NCBI GenBank assembly: GCA_001247695.2
Contig: LGRX02029227.1
Coordinates: 1 to 36,744, forward strand
Length of the DNA: 36,744 nt
Direction: 5' to 3'
Origin: Cymbomonas tetramitiformis
Taxonomy: Eukaryota; Chlorophyta; Pyramimonadophyceae; Pyramimonadales; Pyramimonadaceae
In this document: positions 29,301 to 36,744 of the stretch, piece by piece
Layout of the letters: the number at the start of each line of letters is the position of its first letter
Position numbering within the stretch: position 1 is the first letter of the stretch
Made by a program: the position numbers and the translations under genes
Notes under the pieces: model-generated
Told to the model about the DNA's origin: nothing
The model's input: the letters and a program-made list of their open reading frames with translations, nothing else
Databases searched by the model: none

Positions 29301-30701
29301 ATGCCAGTTAAAGGACAGAAAATTACCGACCCAGATACACTTGAACGCCTTGCGAAAATGAGGGAGAAAGCTCTTGCCACTCGCCAAGCCAAAGCCAAAC
29401 AAAAGCAAGATGTCAAGATGGCCGAACAACTTACGGAATCTCAGCTTGCCGACGCACAAGAAACCATCAAGAAAGCTACAATTAAACCTATTCCCGAACC
29501 CGAAAAGCAACCCGAAGAATCAATCTCGGAACCGGAAGTAGATCATGTCATTGTCAAGAAACCAAAAAACCCTAAGAAGAAAACCAAAAAGCAGGTTGTC
29601 ATCGTTGAATCTGATAGCTCTCAATCGGAAGAAGAGCCTGAAGTGATCGTTAGGAAGTCTACCAGACGGAAACAAAGCCGAGTTGCATCTCAATCACCAC
29701 CACCTCGAAAACGAGACGCTGAGATGGAACCTGGATATGACAAAGCTTACTCTAGTCTATTTCTATCATTACAGTATATGCAGTTCCAAAGACTGAAAGA
29801 TAAATCATATGATATTCAAGTGCCAAAGAATGGGGCCTTTTCCATACAGACATCAGACGATTTCATTCAATTGCACGGGGTCATCTTGGCCTGTGCGAAA
29901 CGCGGCACTGGCAAGAGCTGTAGTCTTACAGACCTACTTCGATTGATGAAACAAAACAATGCTTTAGACAGACTTATCTTGGTGTCACCGACATATCACA
30001 ACAATAGCCACTACTATCAAGACTTACCACTCGAACACGATGATGTGTTGGGGCCTACCGTCGATGTTCCAAATCAGATTGAAGGCATCCTTGATACCGA
30101 AGCCCAAGAGTATGATGAATACCAAGAGAAGATGGAACGGTATAAGAAGCTTATGAAGATGTTGAACAATCATAGTATCAGTGTGTATGAGATTCCCGGT
30201 GAATTACTCCTCGAGTTCGGAGACGAAAATGGAAATATTCTACCACCCCAGCACAAGTACGGGGGGAAGCGGCCCGTGATCGCCGTCTTCTTTGATGGCA
30301 CCCAAGACACCGATCTGATGAGACCATCGAGTAAGCTCAGCAACATGGTTATCAAACATAGACATCTTGGAAAGCTTAAGGACGGGGCCCTTGGAGTGAC
30401 ATTGTTGTTTGCAACTCAGAATTATACCTCAAGCTCAGGAGGCTTGCTAAAATCAATAAGAGGTAACCTAACACATATGTTAGTCTTCTGAAATAAGAAT
30501 AAAAAAGAGATTGATAAAATAGGGGAGGAGGTCGGAGGGAAGATTCCAATCGAGGAATTCTACTCGGTATACAATCAGGCTATACAAGGGCCTCATGATT
30601 TCCTGTTTGTTGACCTGCATCCAAAACCGAGTCATTTAAGTATGTTCAGAAGGAATTTCAACGAGTGGATTGTCCCCGGTCAACCTTTATTGACCCAGTA
30701 G
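29301..30701 (+). pseudogene. FtsK/A32-like packaging ATPase with an in-frame stop
   Basis: The start chosen is the ATG at 29301 (MPVKGQKITDPDTLERLAKM); the frame is open upstream to 29244, but that crosses palindrome copy 6. The first 145 residues are low complexity (Lys, Glu, Pro, Ser). The ATPase core has Walker A in ILACAKRGTGKSCSL, then LDRLILVSPTYH, and Walker B in PVIAVFFDGTQDTDLM, where the usual second acidic residue is Gly. A sensor-like LLFATQNYTS follows. The frame stops at TGA 30489-30491, yet the same frame stays coding-like for 70 more codons (IEEFYSVYNQAIQG) to TAG 30699-30701. So it looks like a premature stop. It would pump DNA into the capsid. Its tail overlaps the end of the convergent SET gene. 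Confidence 0.85.
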
Positions 30702-31153
30702 TCTTTTCCATATGGCACGAAAATCTCGGCACCCTTCTTGACATTTTTTGTAAGCTTCACATTACCGACTGGTGTATATTTTGCATTGTTCTTGCAACCA
30801 ATTGCTTTGGCATCTCGTGTTGTACAACTATTGTATTTGCCGGCTACCGAGTTGGTCCTTTCAGCATTAAAGAATGTATTGGCATTCTTTTGCCAAATGT
30901 GAGTTCTATCATTCATCGGTGGCAACTGATCAGCGTCAAGTTTGATCGTGCCCACGGTATATTTACCCACAATGGTTCCCTTTTTTAAATAAACTCTTGC
31001 AAATCCACCTTGACCTGAGTCGGGTATAGTACTCTCTTGTACATTGACTTGTCTATGAGCCCAACACATTGGTGACCATTTGCAGGTCATATTCTTACAT
31101 CGTTGTCCATTCTTTTTGATAGCGAAACATCGTTCACACGGTGTGCGTTTCAT
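30680..31153 (-). CDS. SET-domain protein with N-terminal Cys cluster, 157 aa
   Basis: The N-terminus has a Cys/His cluster CERCFAIKKNGQRCKNMTCK then MCWAH, likely zinc-binding. A SET-like core follows: IPDSGQGGFARVYLKKGTIVGKY (the GxG entry), then HIWQKNANTFFNAE, and the terminal KKGAEIFVPYGKDYW, matching the family's G-E-E-hydrophobic-x-x-x-Y-G-x-x-Y. The expected pseudo-knot NHS/C block is weak. Small SET proteins occur in algal giant viruses (the PBCV-1 vSET type, about 120 aa, methylates histone H3) and in Polinton-like viruses. Histone or capsid lysine methylation is possible. TATAGTATA lies at 31156-31164, directly upstream of its ATG. The frame is intact. Confidence 0.75.
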   Translation of the reverse strand: MKRTPCERCFAIKKNGQRCKNMTCKWSPMCWAHRQVNVQESTIPDSGQGGFARVYLKKGTIVGKYTVGTIKLDADQLPPMNDRTHIWQKNANTFFNAERTNSVAGKYNSCTTRDAKAIGCKNNAKYTPVGNVKLTKNVKKGAEIFVPYGKDYWVNKG

Positions 31154-31196
31154 CTTATAGTATAGAACGTTAAAAAGAACAATCGGAGATTGTTCC

Positions 31197-31256
31197 CGGT
31201 GTTGCCAATATTGAATTATATTATATATATATTAGTGTTTTGGCAACATTCATCGC
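31197..31256. repeat. Provirus intergenic palindrome, copy 7
   Basis: The arms are CGGTGTTGCC (from 31196) and GGCAACATTCATCGC (31242-31256) around TTATATTATATATATATTA. It ends at the stop codon of the reading-frame extension of the primase-associated gene and begins about 40 bp upstream of the SET gene's ATG. Confidence 0.85.
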
Positions 31257-32008
31257 TATTTTAGAAATTGTCTTATAGCTGGTACAAAATGAGTCCATTT
31301 ACGTGTTTGCACATATTTATCAACGATCTTAATACTACCGGGAAGACGTGCGTACTCGAACACGTTTACCATTGGCATCCCGATCGACCGAGTAGACATC
31401 GGTTTCAAAATAAGCATTCAATGCTTTACAAATAACACTTGGGTATATCTTTGTACCCGTGAAGCGTATCATAAAAAAGTCTTTGAATTTTTCAATGTCT
31501 ATGTTCCAACATGGATTGTTTGGTAGCTCCAAGGTATCGCTTGCTCCGTTTTGTTCGAACAAACTCCAAAGTATATGATCTTCGTTTTGATAGAACATTT
31601 TAAATTTTCGAAAAAAATTGATCAATTTTCTATTCCATAAATCCTTAACAAAATGTTCTGGTATGTCTTCTTCAAATTGATTTTGAAAATGATACTTGGC
31701 TATTTGAAGCTTATCGGTCATTGATGACTGATTTTTATATACTAATGGTTTAAGCTTTTCATGTATATCTACAATATCGGTATTTTCTATGTTTCCATAT
31801 GCAAAATACGCCGTGGCATTGAACTGGTTCAATTTATTAAAAACGATTTCGTAAGATCCATTGTACATTTCAAAATTGATGTAGCCACACTTATCAAAAA
31901 AGTAATTATACACTGAGTCGTTTCTTGCGAAGTATTCCTCTTGATATATCAATCCTAATTCTCGGTAGATTGGACAATCGGGTGCATTGTGTGGCATTAT
32001 AAATCCTT
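31256..32008 (-). pseudogene. Second part of the primase region, 3' of the 1.2-kb insertion
   Basis: The frame starts inside the inserted transposon terminus and becomes virus-like from about 31996 (MPHNAPDCPIYRELGL). It is not recognised. It is rich in Phe, Asn and Tyr, with blocks such as INFEMYNGSYEIVFNKLNQF and DFFMIRFTGTKIYPS. The recorded stop is at 31335, but good coding sequence (ARLPGSIKIVDKYV) continues in another frame to a TAG at 31258-31256, so a frameshift near 31345 is likely. It probably is the C-terminal part of the primase gene at 33231-34224; a separate gene is also possible. Confidence 0.5.
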
Positions 32009-33230
32009 TTATCGGATTTTTACTTTTTTTAGAGCTACCATCAGTTGACACGTCGGATGTGCTAATATTGTTAGCAGCTGATGTGGCAGCTGATAACAGA
32101 ATATTCTAAACTGATAACAGAATATTCTAAACTGATAACAGAATATTCTAAACTGATAACAGAATATTCTAAACTGATAACAGAATATTCAGGGGTGATA
32201 ACAGAATATTTTACTTACGTGGCAAGGGATAAGAAAATATTCTGTGAAGACAGGAATTCATAACAGGATATCCTGATTGGGTCCAAATTGGACACTTGGA
32301 ACAGAAATCTAATGCAGGTCACGACAGAGATTCAGCCTAGAGCAGACTTTTGCCAAATTCCAGCTCACGCGTTAACCTTCATGCAAAAAACCTGCATGGC
32401 ACACACTGACAAAGGTATGATATGCAAAGCAGTGTATGCAAAGCAGATTTTGCACAAAGATGCAAAGCGGATTTTGCTCAAAGACTAAGAACGTATGAAA
32501 TGCCAACAGATGTAGGCAAACAGATTTTGCCCAAATTGTGTATGCAAACTGATTTTGCGTATGATATGCAAAGCAGTGTATGTATGCAAACAGTGTATGC
32601 AAAGCAGTGTATGTATGCAAAGCAGTGTATGTATGCAAACAGTGTATGTATGCAAACAGTATATGCAAACAGTGTATGCAAAGCAGGACACCCAAACAAA
32701 TGAGTATATGCAAATGAGCAAATGAGTGTATGCAAAGCAGGACACCCAAACAAGGACAGGACACCCAAACAAATGAGTGTACACTGAGTGTACACTCGAG
32801 AAAAATAACGAAGGGCGCACCCCCCATCATGGGCAGAGCTTTTCGGCCCCGAAAGAGGATCAACCCTGCAGGGGAATCAACCACACTTTAAAGCACTGCA
32901 CTTGGAACCAGAGTGGTGCCAAAACACACAAATATTGAAAATCATAAATCATGTGATACAACACCCACGCACCTGCCCTCCAAACAGTGATCGTTTCGTA
33001 GATGTCCTCGATGTACGTGCCGAAGAAACTGAGGTAAAGCTGAAAGTTTCAAACAAATACAATTAGAATAGTAAAGCACATAAGGAAAGTCAAGAAAATC
33101 AGACCAGAATGAAAAGTTCAAAAGGGAGGAGGGACGCACCATACGATGGCAGGGTCGGGTTTGACCCCGAGGCGGGACACGGACTGTCCCACTGCCCTGC
33201 CTCAATTTCCGGAGGCGTGAAAACGGATAA
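32009..33230. mobile_element. About 1.2-kb copy of the TTATCGG transposon, inserted in the primase
   Basis: The ends are TTATCGGATTTTTAC at 32009 and GTGAAAACGGATAA ending at 33230. From 32009 to 33226 it is the near-identical inverted copy of 27064-25887. It lacks the left 1.4 kb of the 2.6-kb element, so it is a shorter derivative or the basal unit. It contains the 21-bp array (six units), the CAGTGTATGC array (32400-32790) and one 54-nt structured motif (33148-33201). The last 40 codons of the frame ending at 33099 are transposon sequence, not primase. Confidence 0.85.
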
Positions 33231-34224
33231 ATTCTTGATAAAGTTATCACCGGGATTAAAGGAATCGTTTGCTCTATTCCAATAGTCTTCGTACCTTTCA
33301 AGTCGCTTTCTATCGTCATCCTTTTGAGATACCCATTTCAAAAATTGTTCCATTGATATATTACTATGATATGACCAAAGCATTATCACCCATGTGATAG
33401 TATGATGCAATTCATGTTCTTGACCTCTCGATTTGTTTGGTATCATAGCTAGAATTTGTGGATACGATGTCGTGTACCAATCGAAATCCTTTGGTATTTC
33501 CAATTGAAGACCAACTATCGTACTCAAATCAATATTAGAATGTTGTTTCTCCAAGTGATCATTATCTTGAAATTCCCATTCCAATGTGCTTGCATCGATA
33601 CTATCTTCATCGAAATCTATCAATACACGATGCTTGGTTAAGATCGGACTGCCTTCTATATATTCTTGAATTCTTAATTCATTAGGTTTACTTTGATTGA
33701 TGCATTTGAAGTTTCTATTTGATGTGTAAATAGAACTATCGACATGTTTGATATCTGATGTCCATGTTCTAAACGGTGCCATATCATTCAAGTTCTTGAA
33801 GTAGTAATTTGATAAGACGATATGGTATGACCAATTTGGTATTCCTTTTTTTCGGAAGAATAGAACCACTAATTTGCAAATTGGCATTTGGGAATTTCTC
33901 AAGAATGATTGTTTTCAACACGTTTAGATATATTTCTTCCTTTCCATCTATATCAAAAAATACCTTTCTTTTCACATGAGATTGTATCACTTCATTTATA
34001 CCATGATTACTTTCTAACAATTTCAACAATTCTTGATCATTTACTTTTGTCCAAAGAGATGCTTGATGATTAGGATTTTCAGCTTTTATTGAAATTTCTT
34101 CATTGTTTATGGTAGACAAGACACAATCTTGAGCCCCAAACGTTTTTGAAATATTCTTGATCCATTTGAGACCGAGATAATTAACAATAGCATGCTTACT
34201 CTTATCAATATTTGCGAAATCCAT
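33231..34224 (-). pseudogene. Archaeo-eukaryotic-type primase (AEP), N-terminal part, frameshifted and interrupted
   Basis: The start is the ATG at 34224 (MDFANIDKSKHAIVNYLGLK). Motif I appears as KVFFDIDGKEE (hydrophobic-D-x-D). The frame then breaks near 33850 in an AAAAAAA run (RKK); the second frame carries WSYHIVLSNYY (S-x-H motif II) and HVDSSIYTSNRNFKC (motif III, V-D-x-S-x-Y-x-x-N-R). This is the pattern of AEP primases related to herpesvirus/NCLDV primases and PrimPol. Then a helical region (WYTTSYPQILAMIP and later FLKWVSQKDDDR). It is cut off at about 33231 by the transposon. It would make primers for viral DNA replication. Preceded by AGTATATAT. Confidence 0.75.
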
Positions 34225-34270
34225 ATATACTTACATATATAATATTCTTTAAATATGTTTATAAGAATAT

Positions 34271-34333
34271 GCGGTAAATGTTGCCAGATCACTAATATAT
34301 TACACATATATCAATTTGGGCAACAATCATCGC
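34271..34333. repeat. Provirus intergenic palindrome, copy 8
   Basis: The arms are GCGGTAAATGTTGCC (34271-34285) and GGCAACAATCATCGC (34319-34333) around TAATATATTACACATATA. It lies between the primase start and the end of the small charged gene. Confidence 0.9.
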
Positions 34334-34503
34334 TTTTCAAAGCCCTTCGTTTCCTTTGATATTCTCTCATTTTTTTCTTTATGCAATTCTTTGTGATTTT
34401 CGTACCATGTTTTTTTATGTTTACGGTCCAAAGCCTTCGTTTCTTCAACATGAGTCTCTCTATACTTCTTTTGAGCTTTAAGTTGTGCCTCAGTCAGAGC
34501 CAT
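34327..34503 (-). CDS. Small Lys/Glu-rich protein, 58 aa
   Basis: An ATG at 34503 opens a 58-codon frame (MALTEAQLKAQKKYRETHVE) ending at TGA 34329-34327. It is made almost wholly of charged and aromatic residues (Lys, Glu, His, Tyr) and should be a single helix or coiled coil. Proteins of the form KxYRExHxEExxA and WYENHKE occur in giant viruses and Polinton-like viruses next to DNA-binding domains. The upstream sequence AAGTATATATATTAAG carries the provirus promoter-like motif, which supports a real gene. Function unknown. Confidence 0.6.
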   Translation of the reverse strand: MALTEAQLKAQKKYRETHVEETKALDRKHKKTWYENHKELHKEKNERISKETKGFEKR

Positions 34504-35020
34504 CTTAATATATATACTTATATTTATTTCTTAAATAAAAGAGAGAAAACTGTTAAAAGTTCGTTAAATTTCCTCTATCTCTATTCCCAGGGAAATACTT
34601 AGCGAAAAACAGTTTTCAATTTACGATCATGATGACACTTGATGGCACTTGATGACACTCGCGCTCGCGCGCTCCGATCGATTAACGGAGGGGGGAACAG
34701 AAGGGGGAGGCGTCGCGTCGTCTCTCGGAGACCCTCGAGCTATTATTACCGAACGATCGCAACGAATTGAACGTCATCGAAAATTTTAAGTTCTGACCAA
34801 TCAAATAACGATAATAATATAATTTATTACCTTGTTCTCGCCTAAATTTTAATATAAATCTCAATGGCACGTATTGAATTACAAAAGAAAAACGTGTATG
34901 AAACACTTTCAAGGCAATCCACGATAATTTCGTTTACAGTTATTACTACAAGATTTTAGACGACTTTTCTAATGTCATAATTTTTGTGAATAATCACCCT
35001 TCGTCTCCTTTTATTTCTTA
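34504..35020. other. Right flank, no gene seen
   Basis: The right end of the provirus must lie just beyond 34503. A 10-bp inverted pair GAAAACTGTT and AACAGTTTTC lies near 34547 and 34608. An alternating GCGC run lies near 34660-34675. I saw no coding signal and no copy of the left-end sequence. Confidence 0.5.
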
Positions 35021-35023
35021 GAC

Positions 35024-35335
35024 TTCGTCAACTGGGGGGGCTCCATCCCCCTACACTATCCCATTACTACAAGAGGCGTGAGGCCTCGACTGTTTTTTTT
35101 AAAAAGATATCGCCAAGTGGGGGGCTCCCCCACACCCCCCCCCTTACTACAAACTATTTTCAAGACTTCGCCCAGTAGGGGGGTTTGCCCCCCCCACAAC
35201 CCCCCATTTTTTCGGAATATTTTAAAACTTCGCCCATTGGGGGGGGCTCCGTGTCCCCACATCCGCCTATTACTACAAAAAAAAAATAGACTTCGCCCAG
35301 TGTGGGGGCTCCGTCCCCCCACCCTCCCTATTTAG
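35024..35335. repeat. GC-rich tandem repeat, about 60 bp, five imperfect units
   Basis: Units begin ACTTCGCCCAGTG, followed by a G run, GCTCC, a C run and TATTACTACAA. They start near 35024, 35107, 35166, 35228 and 35291. Within each unit the G run and the C run can pair into a hairpin, or the G run could form a quadruplex. Apparent ORFs here are products of the repeat. Confidence 0.88.
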
Positions 35336-36150
35336 TAATATTTAATATACTGTATTAATATTAGACTATGTTCTATATTAGCTATTTAGAAATATACTGT
35401 AATAGCTGGTTTCTACGAAATCAAACCTCTAAAAATTTATAGGGGGTACGTGAACGTACAGGTGGGGAAAAATCCAAATTCCTCAATTCTGAATTTGCAT
35501 TGTTACCATCAAATTCAGAAATTGTGAGTGAACGCGGAGGTGCAATAAGGAATGTGGTGAAGTATTGAATAACATATGTTTAGAAAAGCAAGGGGCATTA
35601 GGGTTGGCAATGAACACAAGGATATTGATTGGAATACTTCAGAATCAAGATATTGCTATGTTGTCCAACCATATTGACACTGTTAATATAAAGGTCAGGG
35701 TGAATATAATTTGGAAGCATAACTGGAATGTAATGTTATTAATTAAATCAAAGTACTGAATAAAGGAATAGTATAGTTGTAATCTCAAATTTAAGGGCAC
35801 ATTAACAATAACAAGCAAGATAAATAGTTGGGACATTTGAAGACATTTGAAGCATTCACCAATTGGCATATTTAATGTCAAGGCTAGGATTTGGAAATTA
35901 AGGTTACTTATTAAGAAAATACTCAGCTGAGATTTGAGGGTTGGCAATGTAGCTAGTAAAACTAAAATGTTCTCTATTTACTACAGGTCATTAAGATATC
36001 GAATGCAGAATTCCTCCGTTGACGCCCTTTTCTCGCAACTTCTGGAGAGCGGGAGGAATGTTTGTTTGAAGATGTGGGAACTCTTGGATCTTTGCATCCA
36101 ATGATGTGATAGCAAGTCTTCTGACCCTCAGCTCTTGTCAGGGTTATGAC
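35336..36150. other. Right flank, AT-rich, no gene seen
   Basis: The AT-rich stretch 35336-35980 and the following 170 bp have short open frames with no recognisable protein. I see no splice or terminus signals worth naming. Confidence 0.5.
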
Positions 36151-36156
36151 CGATGA

Positions 36157-36355
36157 CATATGTGTCATACATGTCATACATGTCATACGTATCATACCTG
36201 TCAGACATGTCATGTCATGTCGAGTCATGTCATATATTATAATGACAGACAGTCGTCAGTACGGTCGACTGTGACTGTACATGTCATCGAGATGATAAAT
36301 CATATCATCTGTCATTTATTCAAGGTAAGACTTGAATGACACATGTCATCGAGAG
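36157..36355. repeat. TGTCAT/ACATGT short repeats
   Basis: ATGTCATAC-type units run from about 36157 to 36237. The 12-bp CATGTCATCGAG then occurs twice (near 36281 and 36344). The motif is self-complementary in part (ACATGT). The short open frame starting at 36336 lies against this repeat and is not taken as a gene. Confidence 0.7.
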
Positions 36356-36744
36356 GCCGTATGTCGGACTTGAGAATGGCGAAGCAAGATGCTATCTTGA
36401 AGTACCGAATGGTTCGGAGAAGAATGCATCTTCGCTTCTAGCATGTTCTGAACAAGCATGCGCAGTATCATATGGCAAACGCATTAGTCGTTCAGCCGAT
36501 ACTAGTCGTTCAACCAATGCCTTGGGTTCACAACCCAATAGCGGTACCATCTATGAGATGGGAGGCATTCGGTATAGATGAGCGTAGCGTTGTGCTACAG
36601 CAGTATCTTCGTCAGAAGTCTGCACTCATCACCCGCTCATAAGTTGCACGCGTGTTACAGTTCAATAACACCGCGCTATCTATTATATTATATTATATCC
36701 TAAGGCTCGCTTGTGCGTCCTTATCAGATGGTATTCTGCTCGTC
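36356..36744. other. Right window edge, unassigned
   Basis: The open frame to 36581 has no recognisable domain. The end of the window (GTTACAGTTCAATAACACCGCG) has the flavour of a retroelement long terminal repeat, but no partner copy is visible to test it. Confidence 0.3.

Larger units (their letters stand above)
10427..34540. mobile_element. Degraded Polinton/Maverick-like (Polinton-like virus) provirus, approximate limits
   Basis: One block carries a DDE integrase, a protein-primed-type family B DNA polymerase, a packaging ATPase, a double-jelly-roll-type capsid protein, a penton-like protein, a protease, a DUF5754-like protein, a primase and fibre genes. That combination defines Polinton/Maverick and Polinton-like viruses. 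Subtracting the three later insertions leaves about 19 kb, a normal Polinton size. Eight copies of a private palindrome and a shared upstream motif mark the block as one unit. Terminal inverted repeats and the target duplication were not identified, so both limits are estimates. Confidence 0.88.

Noticed and set aside
33099..33230. C-terminal 44 codons of the primase frame
   Set aside because: They match the transposon at 25887-26014 in another location, so they are inserted sequence.
35078..35335. Opposed short ORFs in the GC-rich repeat
   Set aside because: Both strands are open because of the repeat; there is no coding signal.
36157..36240. CRISPR array
   Set aside because: Units are short and contiguous with no unique spacers, and the context is eukaryotic.
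36336..36581. 81-codon plus-strand ORF near the right edge
   Set aside because: No recognisable domain; it starts inside the TGTCAT repeat region.

Overview
The window is eukaryotic DNA made almost entirely of mobile elements. The signs are splice-site-like junctions, LTR-retrotransposon remnants, foldback elements and dense nested insertions. An invertebrate animal host seems likely, but the sequence does not identify the species. No ordinary host gene was recognised.

Left part (1-6100, minus strand): a two-ORF element. The first ORF (about 6044-3996) is a gag-like, acidic, zinc-knuckle protein, apparently interrupted by one or two short introns. The second (1556 and running off the left edge) carries a Ulp1/C48-type cysteine peptidase domain. 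Between them lie degenerate 21-bp tandem repeats flanking a diverged tandem duplication of about 485 bp. Next (6700-10430, plus strand) comes a decayed Ty3/gypsy-like retrotransposon with Gag, zinc knuckle, retropepsin, RT and RNase H but no integrase.

Central part (about 10570-34510): a degraded provirus of the Polinton/Maverick or Polinton-like virus type, about 19 kb after subtracting three later insertions. From left to right it encodes fibre-like proteins sharing an N-terminal motif, a retropepsin-like aspartic protease, a small virion-like protein, a double-jelly-roll-type major capsid protein, a penton-like minor capsid protein and a small acidic protein. Then come a class-3 lipase, an unknown Ala/Ser-rich protein, a DDE integrase, a DUF5754-like protein and a protein-primed family B DNA polymerase split into three pieces. 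The right part holds a basic protein, an FtsK/A32-like packaging ATPase, a SET-domain protein, an archaeo-eukaryotic-type primase split in two and a small charged protein. Capsid, protease, ATPase, integrase, polymerase and primase form a complete virus-like set: build the particle, package DNA, replicate and integrate. Intergenic gaps hold eight copies of an approximately 60-bp palindrome, and many start codons follow a TATAGTATA-like motif.

The provirus is dead in this copy. The polymerase is broken by an 845-bp foldback element (9-bp target duplication) and by an approximately 2.6-kb element. The primase is broken by an approximately 1.2-kb relative of that second element. Frameshifts or an in-frame stop affect the capsid, lipase, polymerase, primase, fibre, basic-protein and ATPase genes. 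The right flank (34510-36744) holds a GC-rich tandem repeat and short TGTCAT-type repeats and no convincing gene.
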